From positions 62,001 through 126,000 of the forward strand of contig NZ_JBLKRT010000003.1 of NCBI RefSeq assembly GCF_047607445.1: a stretch of DNA of 64,000 nt, read 5' to 3'. Below are positions 24,591 through 33,873 of this stretch, piece by piece. The position numbers and the translations under genes are program-made. Below the pieces are notes generated by a model. The model had not been told where the DNA came from. It did no database searches and saw nothing but the letters and a program-made list of their open reading frames with translations. Numbering within the stretch: position 1 is the stretch's first letter; each line of letters starts with the position of its first letter. The stretch is from Crystallibacter sulfonylureivorans_A (GTDB lineage Bacteria > Actinomycetota > Actinomycetes > Actinomycetales > Micrococcaceae).

Positions 24591-27203
24591 ATGACGACGG
24601 TGGCGACTGGACTCAGCACAGCTGATGCTGCCCGGCAGCTGTCGACGGATGGGCCCAACCTCCTGCCGCTGATGAACGCGGTCCCGAAGTGGCGCCAAGT
24701 CTCGGCGCAGTTCACTCATTTCTTTGCCCTGATGCTGTGGGTCGCCGCTGCGCTGGCTTTTCTCGCCGGAATGGCCCAGCTGGGTACTGCGGTCGTCGTC
24801 GTCGTTGTCATCAATGGAACGTTCTCCTACGTGCAGGAAGCGCGGGCCGCTCAGGCGGCGTCCAAGCTACGTGCCATGCTGCCCGCACAGGTTTTGGTCA
24901 AACGGGATGGCCAGGCGGTGCAAGTGGCGGCCGCTGAGATTGTGCGCGGCGACGTTGTGCTGCTGACCGCGGGGGACCGGATTCCGGGGGATGTTGAGTT
25001 CGCCGTCGCCGAATCCTGCACCGTTGACGAGTCAATGCTCTCCGGCGAGAGCGAACCGGTGGCCAAGAACCGTGGTGATGGCGGTTATGGCGGCACGTTC
25101 CTCGTGAATGGGAACGCCGAGGCGCTGGTCACTGCCACCGGCTCGCGGACAAGATTGGCTTCCATCGCGTCGTTGACGGCAACCGCGCAGCCGCCGCAAA
25201 GTCCGCTCAACAAAGAGCTGCGACGGGTTGTCCGGTTGATCTCGGTCGTGGCGCTGAGTTTCGGCGGCGTGTTTTTTGCCGTTTCCCTGCTGACCGGCCT
25301 TTCGTGGCGGGACGCATTTCTGTTTGCCATCGGTGTTGCGGTCGCCTTGATACCGGAGGGGCTGCTGCCCACCGTGACGCTTTCGCTGGCCATGGGCGCC
25401 CAGCGGATGGCGCGACGTAATGCCCTGGTTCGGCATCTGCAGGCAGTCGAAACGTTGGGGTCCACCACATTCATCTGCACCGACAAAACGGGAACGTTGA
25501 CGCAGAACCGCATGAGCGCCGTCGAAACGTGGACACAAGCGGGGACCGTGAGGCTTAACGGCGAGGGGTATTCCCCGACGGCGGAGATCACCGGCAGCGC
25601 GCTCGCAGTGCAGCAAGCGCGCCGCCTGGCACGCGCGGCGCGAGCAGCTTCACGGGGGCGCATCGTCCGGCGTCAGGAGCGCTGGACCGCGGACGGGGAC
25701 CCGATGGAGGCAGCTTTGGACGCTCTGGCCCACCGGTTGGCAAGCGGCGCGGCCATCGAGGAGGTTCCGGTCGACTTCCGCTGGAGTTTTGACCCGGTGC
25801 GCAAACGAGAATCCGTGGTCGCCGGCGCTGAGCTCCTGGTCAAAGGAGCCCCCGAGAGCGTTTTGCCGCTCTGCGTGGCATCCACGGATTCTGCGGCCTG
25901 TCACCAGGCCTTGGAAGACATGGCGGCGCGCGGACTTCGTGTCCTCGCGGTCGCGGAGCGAGCGCTCGCGGATCTTCACGCGGGGGAGGATCTTCACGCG
26001 GGGGCGGAGCAGTTGTATTCCGGCGAAGCCGCGACGTATGAGAATCAGCTGACGCTGCTGGGGCTTGTCGGCTTGCACGACCCGCCCCGGGATTCGGTGC
26101 CGGCAGCGCTCAGGGCGGCACGGACGGCTGGCGTGAAAGTCGCTATGGTCACCGGCGACCACCCCTCGACGGCGGCTGCCATCGCTGCAGAGATCGGGCT
26201 TCTCGGCCCCGAGAAGAGGGTCGTTGAGGGGAAAGATCTTCCCGACGACGACCATGTGCTCGGGGCGCTGCTGGACCGGGATGGGGTGGTGGTCAGCAGA
26301 GTTTCGCCTGAGCAAAAGCTGCGGGTGGCCCGGGCCCTGCAGATGCGCGGACACGTGCTGGCCATGACCGGCGACGGGGTCAACGACGGCCCGGCGCTGC
26401 AGGAAGCGGACATCGGCGTCGCGATGGGCGCCAGCGGCACAGATGTCGCGAGGGAAGCGGCGGATCTGGTCCTGCTGGACGACGATTTCGCCACGATCAT
26501 CGCCGCGGTCGAGCAAGGCAGGGCTACCTACGCGAACATCCGCAGATTCCTCACCTACCACCTCACGGACAACGTTGCGGAACTCACCCCGTTTGTGGTC
26601 TGGGCACTTTCCGGCGGCAGCTTCCCGCTGGCGCTGGGCGTGCTGCAAATCCTGTTCTTGGACATCGGGACGGACCTGCTGCCGGCATTGGCACTGGGCA
26701 GCGAACGTGCCGGCAAGGGCGTTTTGCAGCGGCCGCCGGAGCGCCGCCACCTGATGGACTCGGCACTTCTGGTTCGGGTGTTCGCGGTCCTGGGGCCGGT
26801 TGAAGCGGTCTGCGAAATGACGGCATTCACCCTGACCATCTGGCTGGCCGGCTGGCGGCCCGGATCGGCCATACCGGGTTGGGAGGTGCTGGCTGCCGCG
26901 TCCGGGGCGGCGTTTACCACCGTCGTGCTGGCGCAGTTGGCCAACGCCTTTGCCTGCCGAAGCGAATCAGTTCCGCCATGGCGCTTGGGGTGGGGGACAA
27001 ACCGGATGCTGCTGTGGGCTGTGGTCGTGGAGCTTGCCGCCTTGGTGGCGTTCCTTGTGATCCCGCCGATAGCGGCCATGCTGGGGCAAGCGCCACCGAC
27101 CACAGCCGGGTTGCTGGCCGCGGTACTCTCCATGCCGGCCGTGCTCGCCGCCGACTATTTGTACAAGAAGTTCAGGCCCCGGCATGCCGCGGAGCCTGTT
27201 TAG
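24591..27203 (+). CDS. P2-type cation-transporting ATPase (CtpF/Ca2+-ATPase-like)
   Basis: Integral membrane ATPase of 870 aa related to Ca2+/Mg2+ P2 pumps and mycobacterial CtpF. Visible: LSTDGPNLLP N-terminal motif, DESMLSGESEPV in the actuator, GVAVALIPEGLLPTVTLSLA with the PEGL ion-site motif of helix 4, phosphorylation loop ICTDKTGTLTQN, KGAPESVLPLC nucleotide-site, and MTGDGVNDGPALQEADIGVAMG. About ten helices are expected. It starts at ATG 24591 (GTG 24588 possible), 4 bp after the P1-type ATPase. The 3' end overlaps the convergent HAD-GH65 gene by about 30 bp. Confidence 0.92.
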   Translation: MTTVATGLSTADAARQLSTDGPNLLPLMNAVPKWRQVSAQFTHFFALMLWVAAALAFLAGMAQLGTAVVVVVVINGTFSYVQEARAAQAASKLRAMLPAQVLVKRDGQAVQVAAAEIVRGDVVLLTAGDRIPGDVEFAVAESCTVDESMLSGESEPVAKNRGDGGYGGTFLVNGNAEALVTATGSRTRLASIASLTATAQPPQSPLNKELRRVVRLISVVALSFGGVFFAVSLLTGLSWRDAFLFAIGVAVALIPEGLLPTVTLSLAMGAQRMARRNALVRHLQAVETLGSTTFICTDKTGTLTQNRMSAVETWTQAGTVRLNGEGYSPTAEITGSALAVQQARRLARAARAASRGRIVRRQERWTADGDPMEAALDALAHRLASGAAIEEVPVDFRWSFDPVRKRESVVAGAELLVKGAPESVLPLCVASTDSAACHQALEDMAARGLRVLAVAERALADLHAGEDLHAGAEQLYSGEAATYENQLTLLGLVGLHDPPRDSVPAALRAARTAGVKVAMVTGDHPSTAAAIAAEIGLLGPEKRVVEGKDLPDDDHVLGALLDRDGVVVSRVSPEQKLRVARALQMRGHVLAMTGDGVNDGPALQEADIGVAMGASGTDVAREAADLVLLDDDFATIIAAVEQGRATYANIRRFLTYHLTDNVAELTPFVVWALSGGSFPLALGVLQILFLDIGTDLLPALALGSERAGKGVLQRPPERRHLMDSALLVRVFAVLGPVEAVCEMTAFTLTIWLAGWRPGSAIPGWEVLAAASGAAFTTVVLAQLANAFACRSESVPPWRLGWGTNRMLLWAVVVELAALVAFLVIPPIAAMLGQAPPTTAGLLAAVLSMPAVLAADYLYKKFRPRHAAEPV

Positions 27204-30200
27204 GCACGCGCATTGCGATGGTCCCTCCCGGGGCCAGCAAGGAGGCATTTTTTCCCACTTTGATGCGAATGGGGGCCGCAGTGCCTTCGGCCGACTCCAC
27301 CTGCAGGACGGATTCTTCCAAGCTGACGTCGAGCAAGTGTCCCCGGTATCTGATGCAGAAGGAGACCTTTTTCAGCTCGGCTGGCAGACGCGGGTGAAAG
27401 ACGAGAGTGTCAGAACTCATCCTGAGCCCCGCGAAACTGCGCTGTACGACGTCGATGGTTCCGGCCATGGCCCCCAAGTGGATGCCGGTGCGCGTGGTGC
27501 CGCCCTGCGTGTCGTCGAGATCGGCGTCCAGGGCGTCCCGGAAGGTGGCCCAGGCTTGCTCCGGATCGGATGCGGCCAGCACCGAGGCGTTGGTCACCCG
27601 GCTCAGGGTGGAGCCGTGTACCGTCCGCGCCAAGTAGTAATCGACGGTCCGGGCCAGCTGCGAGGCGGTTGCGCTGTAGCCCATTCTGCGCAGGCGCTGC
27701 AGCAATTGGTCCTCGCCGAGGACGTAAAAAAGCATCAAGACGTCGGCCTGCTTGGACAGTTTGTACCGATTCGTGCTGTCGCCTTCTGCGGCCAGGATCA
27801 AGTCCAGCCGTTCGATATTGCCGTAGGTCCGCCGGTAACGTTCCCAATCAAGGTCCTGCAACCGGTCGAATCCTTCGAACTGGCTGATGATTCCATCGTG
27901 GAAGGGGACGTGCAGGAACCGCCCCAGCGAATCCCAGTGTCCAAGCTCGGCGCTGGATATTCCGAGGCTCTTGCGCAGGTCCCGCCGGTCTTGGCCCCGC
28001 AGGGCGGCCAGGATTTTGGCGGGACGGGAACACACCCAGGCCGCCATCACGTTCGTGTAAGCGTTGTCGTCGAGCCCCTGGCCGGGGCGCTCCGGGTAGC
28101 CGTCGTGATACTCGTCCGGACCCATCACACCGCGGAGATGGAACCGCCCCTCCGGGCCGCGCTCCGCCATGGCAGCGAACAGCCGTGCAACTTCAACGAT
28201 GATTTCCGTGCCGCGGGCCATCATCCAGTCGCGGTCCGCCGTTGCCTCGAAGTACTGCCATACGTTGTACGCAACCGCCAGACCGCCATGGCGCTGGAGG
28301 CGGGAGTGGTCTGCCATCCATTGGCCGGAGAAGCGGTTGTACAGCCATCTGGGTGTTTCCTCGGTCCCGTCACTGCCGCTCCGCCACGGGAACATCGCTC
28401 CGGGCAACCCGGCAGTGCGCGCCGCGTCCCGGGCGGCCTCGAGACGGTGCCAGCGGTAATCGAGCAGCGAACGGGTGACCGAAGGCGTGCGAGAGGTGAC
28501 CAGCGGCAACACGAAAAGGTCATCCCAGAAGATGTGTCCCCGGTAGCCTTCGCCGTGTAGCCCGCGCGCCGGCACCCCAGCGTCAAGGCCCTCCGTGTTT
28601 GGCGTAATCGTCTGCAGCAGGTGGAACACATGCAGATTCAGCACCAGTTGCGTCTCCCGGTCCGCGTGCAGATCGAAAGTGAACAAGTCCAGCAGCCGCC
28701 GCCAGGTGGCTTCATGGCTGACGAATAGCGCGCCAAAACTGGCAGGAGTCCGATCCAGTACCGCGCGGGCACCGTCCTTGGCGGAGGACACGCCCCTGTC
28801 CCGGGAGCTGACGATCGCCGCGGTTTTGCAGACCACCAGCGGTACCCCGTCGACCACGTCAGCCTCGTGCACTTGAAGCCAGCAGGAGCCGCCGGCCGCG
28901 GCCTCTGCCGGCGTGGGGGAGGGCCGGCTGCGCGCAGTGCCGGCGGTGGGCCCGGCGAAGGACGTCCTGACCGCCACGGCTACGCGGATCTGGCTTTGCT
29001 TCGTCTCGACGTCGACAATTTCCACCCTGTCCTGGACAGCGGCGTTATGGACGGTCAGGTGGCGGCTTCCGCACGCCGGATCTTCCACTACGTTTGCGTT
29101 GATGATGTCCCGCTCGATGCCGGTCCTCAGATGCACGGAGCCGCTCCAGCCTCGGGCGGTGAGGGTGGTTTCCAACACTGCCAGCCGGGGCTGGGCCATG
29201 GAAACAATCCTGCGCTGCGACACCTCAAGCTGTAGACCGTGCCCGTCGTCTAACTGGACGAGGCGGGAAAGAACAGCACCCTCCATGTCCAGTTCCCGGC
29301 GTTCGCTCAGAGTCTTAGGTCCTCCGTCGGACCACCACCCGGCTGCGCCGAAGCGGAGATCGAGTGGAAGCCAATTGGGCAGATTGACCATGTGCTCTGA
29401 CTCGGTGGTTTCACCGTTCACTACCTGGGGAACCCTGTTGTAGAGACCCGCAAGATACGTGCCGGGGTAGTGCACGCCGTCGTCCCTTGACTCCGGGGAA
29501 GCACCTCGGGTGGCCATCCGGCCATTGCCGAGTGTGGTCAGGGCCTCGCGGTGGCCTTCGTGCCACGGATCGTAGCCGTTGTAGACCAGCCTCCATGGGT
29601 GGGTGATGACCAGCCCGATGTCGAGGTCGCCCACATCGTGGAGGACTATGTCAGCCCCAGCCTCTTCCAAATTGGTGCGCTGGGAGGACCTGTCGATCCC
29701 CACGACGAGTCCGAAACCACCCCGGCGGGCGGCTGCCACGCCTGCCGTTGCGTCTTCCACCACTGCGATTCGGGCGGGCCGTACCTTCAGCCTTCGGGCC
29801 GCCTCAAGAAAGGCCGCCGGGGCGGGTTTGCCGGGCAGCTGGAGTTGTGAGGCCACAGTTCCATCGACGACGACGGTGAACATGTTCTCCAGATCAGCAG
29901 CAGCCAACACCGCTGAGGTGTTGCGGCTCGAACTCACCAGGGCGGTTGGCACCTGGCTCGCCCGCAACCGGGTGATGAGGTCCACGGTTCCCGGAAAGGT
30001 TTGCACGCCGTGCCGTCCCAGTTCTTCAAGGAACAATGCGTTTTTGCTTTTCCCCAGCCCAACCGCGGTCCAAGCGCCTGGCGGATCGGACGGCTCGCCC
30101 GGCGGCAGGTCGATGCTGCGGGACCGCATGAACTCGAGTATTCCTTGTTCCCGGGGCCGGCCGTCCAGAAAAGTGAAGTAGTCACTCTCGTTCAACGGGG

Positions 30201-30441
30201 CAGTGTGCGCCGAAGCAGGAACCCGGGCGTCCGAGAGGACACGGTCGAACAACCTCTTCCACGCTGCACGGTGCACCGAGGCAGTATCCGTGACGACACC
30301 GTCAAGGTCGAAAATCACGGCGTCGAAAGGTGAGACGGCACCCGCCACGGTAGGGGAGCCGGTGTAGCGGGCGGCATCCGCCGGCCGTCCTTCGCCTTGC
30401 GGTTCGCGTGCCCCCGAGGGCAACTCAGGCCGTATCATCAT
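27172..30441 (-). CDS. HAD phosphatase/phosphomutase - GH65 phosphorylase fusion
   Basis: A 1089-aa two-domain enzyme of disaccharide phosphorolysis. Residues about 40-270 are a HAD beta-phosphoglucomutase-like domain (FDAVIFDLDGVVTDT, with VVEDATAGVAAARRGGFG). Residues about 290-1060 are a GH65 domain with the early TYLAGLYNRVP segment and the catalytic acid in GVMGPDEYHDG, then LSKQADVLMLF. GH65 enzymes split trehalose, kojibiose or maltose with phosphate to beta-glucose-1-phosphate, which a phosphoglucomutase can isomerise; fusing both channels the product. The start ATG 30441 overlaps the upstream dehydrogenase by 17 bp. Mycobacterial Rv2006 (otsB1) has a comparable HAD plus GH65 make-up. 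Confidence 0.88.
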   Translation of the reverse strand: MMIRPELPSGAREPQGEGRPADAARYTGSPTVAGAVSPFDAVIFDLDGVVTDTASVHRAAWKRLFDRVLSDARVPASAHTAPLNESDYFTFLDGRPREQGILEFMRSRSIDLPPGEPSDPPGAWTAVGLGKSKNALFLEELGRHGVQTFPGTVDLITRLRASQVPTALVSSSRNTSAVLAAADLENMFTVVVDGTVASQLQLPGKPAPAAFLEAARRLKVRPARIAVVEDATAGVAAARRGGFGLVVGIDRSSQRTNLEEAGADIVLHDVGDLDIGLVITHPWRLVYNGYDPWHEGHREALTTLGNGRMATRGASPESRDDGVHYPGTYLAGLYNRVPQVVNGETTESEHMVNLPNWLPLDLRFGAAGWWSDGGPKTLSERRELDMEGAVLSRLVQLDDGHGLQLEVSQRRIVSMAQPRLAVLETTLTARGWSGSVHLRTGIERDIINANVVEDPACGSRHLTVHNAAVQDRVEIVDVETKQSQIRVAVAVRTSFAGPTAGTARSRPSPTPAEAAAGGSCWLQVHEADVVDGVPLVVCKTAAIVSSRDRGVSSAKDGARAVLDRTPASFGALFVSHEATWRRLLDLFTFDLHADRETQLVLNLHVFHLLQTITPNTEGLDAGVPARGLHGEGYRGHIFWDDLFVLPLVTSRTPSVTRSLLDYRWHRLEAARDAARTAGLPGAMFPWRSGSDGTEETPRWLYNRFSGQWMADHSRLQRHGGLAVAYNVWQYFEATADRDWMMARGTEIIVEVARLFAAMAERGPEGRFHLRGVMGPDEYHDGYPERPGQGLDDNAYTNVMAAWVCSRPAKILAALRGQDRRDLRKSLGISSAELGHWDSLGRFLHVPFHDGIISQFEGFDRLQDLDWERYRRTYGNIERLDLILAAEGDSTNRYKLSKQADVLMLFYVLGEDQLLQRLRRMGYSATASQLARTVDYYLARTVHGSTLSRVTNASVLAASDPEQAWATFRDALDADLDDTQGGTTRTGIHLGAMAGTIDVVQRSFAGLRMSSDTLVFHPRLPAELKKVSFCIRYRGHLLDVSLEESVLQVESAEGTAAPIRIKVGKNASLLAPGGTIAMRVPKQAPRHAGA

Positions 30442-31456
30442 CGGCCGCGATGTGGAGGACGGCTGCCCCGTTGACCCGGTCCGCTGCCAGATCTGACAGT
30501 GCCATGTCCGCTTGGGCAAAGGGGTAGGCCGTCGTGGTTGGCCGAAGCGGAATTCTGGCCGCGAGAGCGAGGAATTCTCGGCCATCCTGACGGGTATTGG
30601 CGGTCACGCTCAGCAGCTGGCGTTCTTGAAACAGCTCGGCGCCGTAGTTCAGTTGCGGAATATCGGTCAGGTAAATTCCTGCCACCGCCAGCGTTCCGCC
30701 GCGGTCCAAGGCACGCAGGGCACTGGGGACCAGTTCCCCGGCTGGAGCGAAAAGAATTGCTGCATCCAGCAGCTCAGGAGGTTCCGCCGCGGCGTCTCCG
30801 ACGAACGTGGCACCGAGGCCTCTGGCCAGGCTGCGGGCGTCCGCGGACCGCGTCATGACGTAAACCTCGGCACCCTCAAACATTGCCACCTGCGCGGCGA
30901 GGTGGGCGGACGCCCCGAAGCCGTAGATGCCCAGCCTCCCGCCGGGCTTCAACCGGGATCTGCGAAGCGACCGGTAACCGATGATGCCTGCGCATAGCAG
31001 TGGGGCTGCTTGATCGTCGGAAAAGACGTCCGGTATGGAATAAGCGAACGCTTCCGGGACCGTAGCTAGTTCCGCATATCCGCCGTCTTCATCCCAGCCG
31101 GTAAACCGTGGCTCAAGGCAGAGGTTTTCGTCCCCCCGCAAGCAGAAACGACAGCTGCCACACGTCCCGCGGAGCCAAGCGATCCCAACTCGTTCGCCGA
31201 TCTCAAAGCGGGCACAGCCGGGCCCCATGCCGACCACCTCGCCAACGACCTCGTGGCCCGGCACCACATGCTCTCTCTTCGCGGGCAGATCGCCTTCGGC
31301 AAGATGCAGATCGGTCCGGCAGACGCCGCACACCCGGACCTTGATGAGCAGCTCGCCGGCACCGGCAACAGGATCTGGGCGGGTGCCAAAAACCAGCGAG
31401 GCTCCGTTGCCGACACTGGACGAGGGGGCTGGGCGATCGACCCACCAAGCACGCAT
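30425..31456 (-). CDS. zinc-dependent alcohol dehydrogenase (AdhA-like)
   Basis: A 343-aa medium-chain dehydrogenase. Catalytic zinc motif CGVCRTDLHLAEGDLP and PGHEVVGEVVG, structural zinc motif CGSCRFCLRGDENLC, nucleotide-binding turn IYGFGASAHLAAQVA with a GxGxxA core. The segment GYAELATVPEAFAY is typical of the AdhA/alcohol dehydrogenase group found in actinobacterial hypoxia clusters. Its last 17 bp overlap the start of the HAD-GH65 gene, so the two are translationally coupled. It would regenerate NAD by reducing aldehydes under low oxygen (inference). Confidence 0.9.
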   Translation of the reverse strand: MRAWWVDRPAPSSSVGNGASLVFGTRPDPVAGAGELLIKVRVCGVCRTDLHLAEGDLPAKREHVVPGHEVVGEVVGMGPGCARFEIGERVGIAWLRGTCGSCRFCLRGDENLCLEPRFTGWDEDGGYAELATVPEAFAYSIPDVFSDDQAAPLLCAGIIGYRSLRRSRLKPGGRLGIYGFGASAHLAAQVAMFEGAEVYVMTRSADARSLARGLGATFVGDAAAEPPELLDAAILFAPAGELVPSALRALDRGGTLAVAGIYLTDIPQLNYGAELFQERQLLSVTANTRQDGREFLALAARIPLRPTTTAYPFAQADMALSDLAADRVNGAAVLHIAADDDTA

Positions 31457-31789
31457 GCCTCCCCCTCACGGGCTGCTGGCCTGACATCGTCGAGTGGCTG
31501 GTCGGCCAGTCTCAGACCTTCAGTTTAGCCAGAATGCGGATTGCAGGGCAGGCACTCGTGAAGCGGGTGCACGGTCCGGCGGCTTGCGACCAAGGCACCT
31601 GGCCTGCGAGTTCTCGAGGGGCCCTTCACGCGAGGCGGGAGCAGGGATAAACTCCATGCTTATCTGAGGGGGCAAGACAAAACGATAGCGGTTACGGCCG
31701 TGAGTTTTTCAGCTTTTCACGGCCGCACCATGGACCGAGATCTGAGCGCAGGCGCTCTGTCTGCGCCTGGTGCCGGAGGAGTGAAGAGA
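31457..31789. other. divergent intergenic region before hsp20
   Basis: 333 bp with the promoters of the dehydrogenase (left) and hsp20 (right). I found no HAIR repeat. A GCACTC...GGTGC near 31550 only loosely recalls CIRCE. GGGGCCC at about 31618 is a short palindrome of unknown meaning. Confidence 0.4.
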
Positions 31790-32218
31790 ATGAGTGATTT
31801 GCTGAGGTGGTCGCCGTTTGAGCGCCGTTCGCCCTTTGAACTGATGGAGCCGTTCCGCCGATTCTTTGAAGGCGACGCGGAGAAATCCATGATTCGCGTC
31901 GAGGAAGAAGTCAAGGACGATACTTTGACGGTTCGCGCCGAGCTGCCGGGTGTTGATCCGGCGAAGGACGTCCAAGTCACTCTTTCCGAAGGACAGCTCC
32001 AGATTCGCGCGGAACGGCAGGAACGGACGGAGCAGAAGGACAAAGGAAACTACCGATCCGAATTCCGCTACGGCTCCTTCTTCCGCAGCGTGCCGCTGCC
32101 ACCGGGGGTCAAGGGGGAGGACATCACCGCGACCTACAAGGACGGCGTACTTGAAATCCGGGCACCTATTCCGCGGACCGGCGAGGAGCCCCCGCACCAG
32201 CGGATCCCGATTAACTAA
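31790..32218 (+). CDS. Hsp20 / alpha-crystallin small heat-shock protein
   Basis: A 142-aa ATP-independent holdase. The N-terminus MSDLLRWSPFERRSPFELMEPFRRFF is the usual actinobacterial sHSP lead. The alpha-crystallin domain follows (VRAELPGVDPAKDVQVTLSE, RSEFRYGSFFRSVPLPPGV, ATYKDGVLEIRAP), and the C-terminal IPIN replaces the I-x-I anchor. ATG 31790 has GGAGGA 9 nt upstream; the open frame begins 90 bp earlier without support. In mycobacteria the orthologous HspX is the best known DosR-regulated protein. It is followed 22 bp later by an NAD(P)-binding oxidoreductase. Confidence 0.93.
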   Translation: MSDLLRWSPFERRSPFELMEPFRRFFEGDAEKSMIRVEEEVKDDTLTVRAELPGVDPAKDVQVTLSEGQLQIRAERQERTEQKDKGNYRSEFRYGSFFRSVPLPPGVKGEDITATYKDGVLEIRAPIPRTGEEPPHQRIPIN

Positions 32219-32240
32219 TCGAACCCCGAAGTGAAGCATC

Positions 32241-32882
32241 ATGGCGGAAATTGACATCATTGGCAGCGGCCAAATGGCCCGCGGTATTGCCACTCGACTG
32301 CTCCACGGCCGAAACAACGTGCGAATCATTGGCCGGAACGACAACCAGATGCGCGACCTGATCGAGTCGCTGGGAGCGGGCGTTACCGGCGCCTATATGG
32401 GGAGCCCGTTGACCAGCAACGTGGTGATCCTGGCGGTTCCCCACGGCGCGGCCAGGGAAGTGATTCTGGAATACAGCGACGGCCTGGACGGGAAGGTGGT
32501 TGTCGACATCAGCAACCCGGTTGACTACGCCACCATGGACCGGCTCACTACGGCACCGGGGTCTTCGGCGGCCGAGGAAACCGCGGCTATGCTGGCCGGT
32601 CGTGCGGAGGTGGTGAAGGCGTTCAACACCACCTTTGCCAAGACCCTGTTGGCTGGCAACGTGGCCGGCCAACCCCTTGACGTCTTCATTGCGGGTGATT
32701 CCGAAGAGGCGAAGGAGAAAGTCAGTGCTCTCGTCGCTGGCTCGGGCATGCGGCCGATTGACACCGGACCGCTGCGGTGGGCCCGGGAATTGGAGGCGTT
32801 CATGCTCCTGGTCATGGCGCTGCAGACGAATCCTGAGCATCAGCACTTCAATTGGGATACGGCGCTGAAGATCCTTCCCTAG
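32241..32882 (+). CDS. F420-dependent-NADP-oxidoreductase-like protein
   Basis: A 213-aa Rossmann protein of the family named for NADPH:F420 oxidoreductase (Fno). The dinucleotide-binding turn DIIGSGQMARGIA sits at residues 4-16, then VVILAVPHGA and VVVDISNPVDY, and the C-terminal AFNTTFAKTLLAGN segment. The same family includes many proteins that never see F420, so activity is open. It is 22 bp after hsp20 and probably in the same transcript. Confidence 0.8.
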   Translation: MAEIDIIGSGQMARGIATRLLHGRNNVRIIGRNDNQMRDLIESLGAGVTGAYMGSPLTSNVVILAVPHGAAREVILEYSDGLDGKVVVDISNPVDYATMDRLTTAPGSSAAEETAAMLAGRAEVVKAFNTTFAKTLLAGNVAGQPLDVFIAGDSEEAKEKVSALVAGSGMRPIDTGPLRWARELEAFMLLVMALQTNPEHQHFNWDTALKILP

Positions 32883-32914
32883 GCAGGCGGACGGGTCCGG
32901 CTGCCGCGAGGATA

Positions 32915-33436
32915 ATGGCGGGCATGACGGACCGTGCGGCCGCCGATGTGCCGAGGCAACACGAGGAGCGGCAGGAGTTGCGCCAGGAGGCGCTGAGTAC
33001 TGCGCTCTACGTCGCTATCTGCCTGTTGGCGGCGCTGATCGCGTTGCCGAATGCGGCCGCGGACCGTCTCCCTCTGCTCGGAGTGGTCTGGGGCGTGACC
33101 ATCGGGCTTGCGCTGGCGCACTGGTTTGCCTTCCGCGTCTCCGCCAGGCTGTTCGGGGCCGGGAAGATTCGTCAGCACGATCTTGAGTTCGGCGCAGTCC
33201 AGTTGGCAGGCGCCGCCGCAGTCGCAGTGCTGGGCTCGATCCCGGCACTGCTGCTGCCGCAGTTTTTGGCGGCGCGCGGCGTGGCGCTGACACTCGCTGC
33301 GCTCATCGCTGCCGTCGGGTTTTTCGTGGCCCGGGGCGGCGGGGCCACCCGGTTCCGTTCAACCTGCTACGCCGGCATCATCCTGGTCATCGCCCTTGGG
33401 GTCGCCGAACTCAAGAACCTCCTCGCCGGCCACTGA
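32915..33436 (+). CDS. small integral membrane protein, four predicted helices
   Basis: A 173-aa protein of unknown function. A charged cytosolic N-terminus (PRQHEERQELRQEA) precedes about four hydrophobic helices: near residues 28-45, 54-73, 92-112 and 116-137, with a last one around 150-167. It starts at ATG 32915 (GAGG just upstream); ATG 32924 is the alternative. It follows the oxidoreductase by 32 bp. Confidence 0.65.
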   Translation: MAGMTDRAAADVPRQHEERQELRQEALSTALYVAICLLAALIALPNAAADRLPLLGVVWGVTIGLALAHWFAFRVSARLFGAGKIRQHDLEFGAVQLAGAAAVAVLGSIPALLLPQFLAARGVALTLAALIAAVGFFVARGGGATRFRSTCYAGIILVIALGVAELKNLLAGH

Positions 33437-33443
33437 GCGCGGA

Positions 33444-33695
33444 CTACTGGTCCGGGTCCTCCGGATCGAATTCGTCCAGCGGTGCTCCCGGGCGCTCGTC
33501 CGGCACTCCACCATCGAGCGGGTCGGACAGGGCCTCGTCCACCGGCCGCTCGGAGTCCGAATCCACTCCGGCGTTGACCAGATCCGGCGGCACCGCATCG
33601 ACGCCTTCATCGGGAATCACCGGGTCTTCGCCTTGAACGGTCAACGACGGATCCGGAAGGTTCTGCTCGTCCTCCGGACGGTTCTGCTCGCTCAT
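33444..33695 (-). CDS. small acidic protein, function unknown
   Basis: An 83-aa, very acidic, Pro/Asp/Glu-rich and probably unstructured protein (PEDEQNLPDPSL, DEFDPEDPDQ). It converges with the membrane protein gene, 7 bp away. Nothing in it is catalytic. Its composition resembles short acidic actinobacterial proteins of unknown role. A real gene is plausible because codon third positions stay GC-rich and an ATG is present at 33695. Confidence 0.55.
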   Translation of the reverse strand: MSEQNRPEDEQNLPDPSLTVQGEDPVIPDEGVDAVPPDLVNAGVDSDSERPVDEALSDPLDGGVPDERPGAPLDEFDPEDPDQ

Positions 33696-33873
33696 CTATG
33701 CCTCCACAATCGCTAAGCATGTCGGGTTAGTGTGCCAACATAGCCCGACCACGTGTCAGGGGAAATAGGCGGGTGGCCTGGAGGCGGTCCCGACGGGTGA
33801 AGTGAACGGACGGCGGGAACGGCCCTGGCGCTGAGGTGCAGGTGGCGACAACAGCAGCTCCGCGGGCACATGT

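Noticed and set aside
31540..31570. CIRCE-like GCACTC...GGTGC upstream of hsp20
   Set aside because: Arms too short and mismatched, spacer not 9 bp, and CIRCE is not usual for Hsp20 genes in this group.
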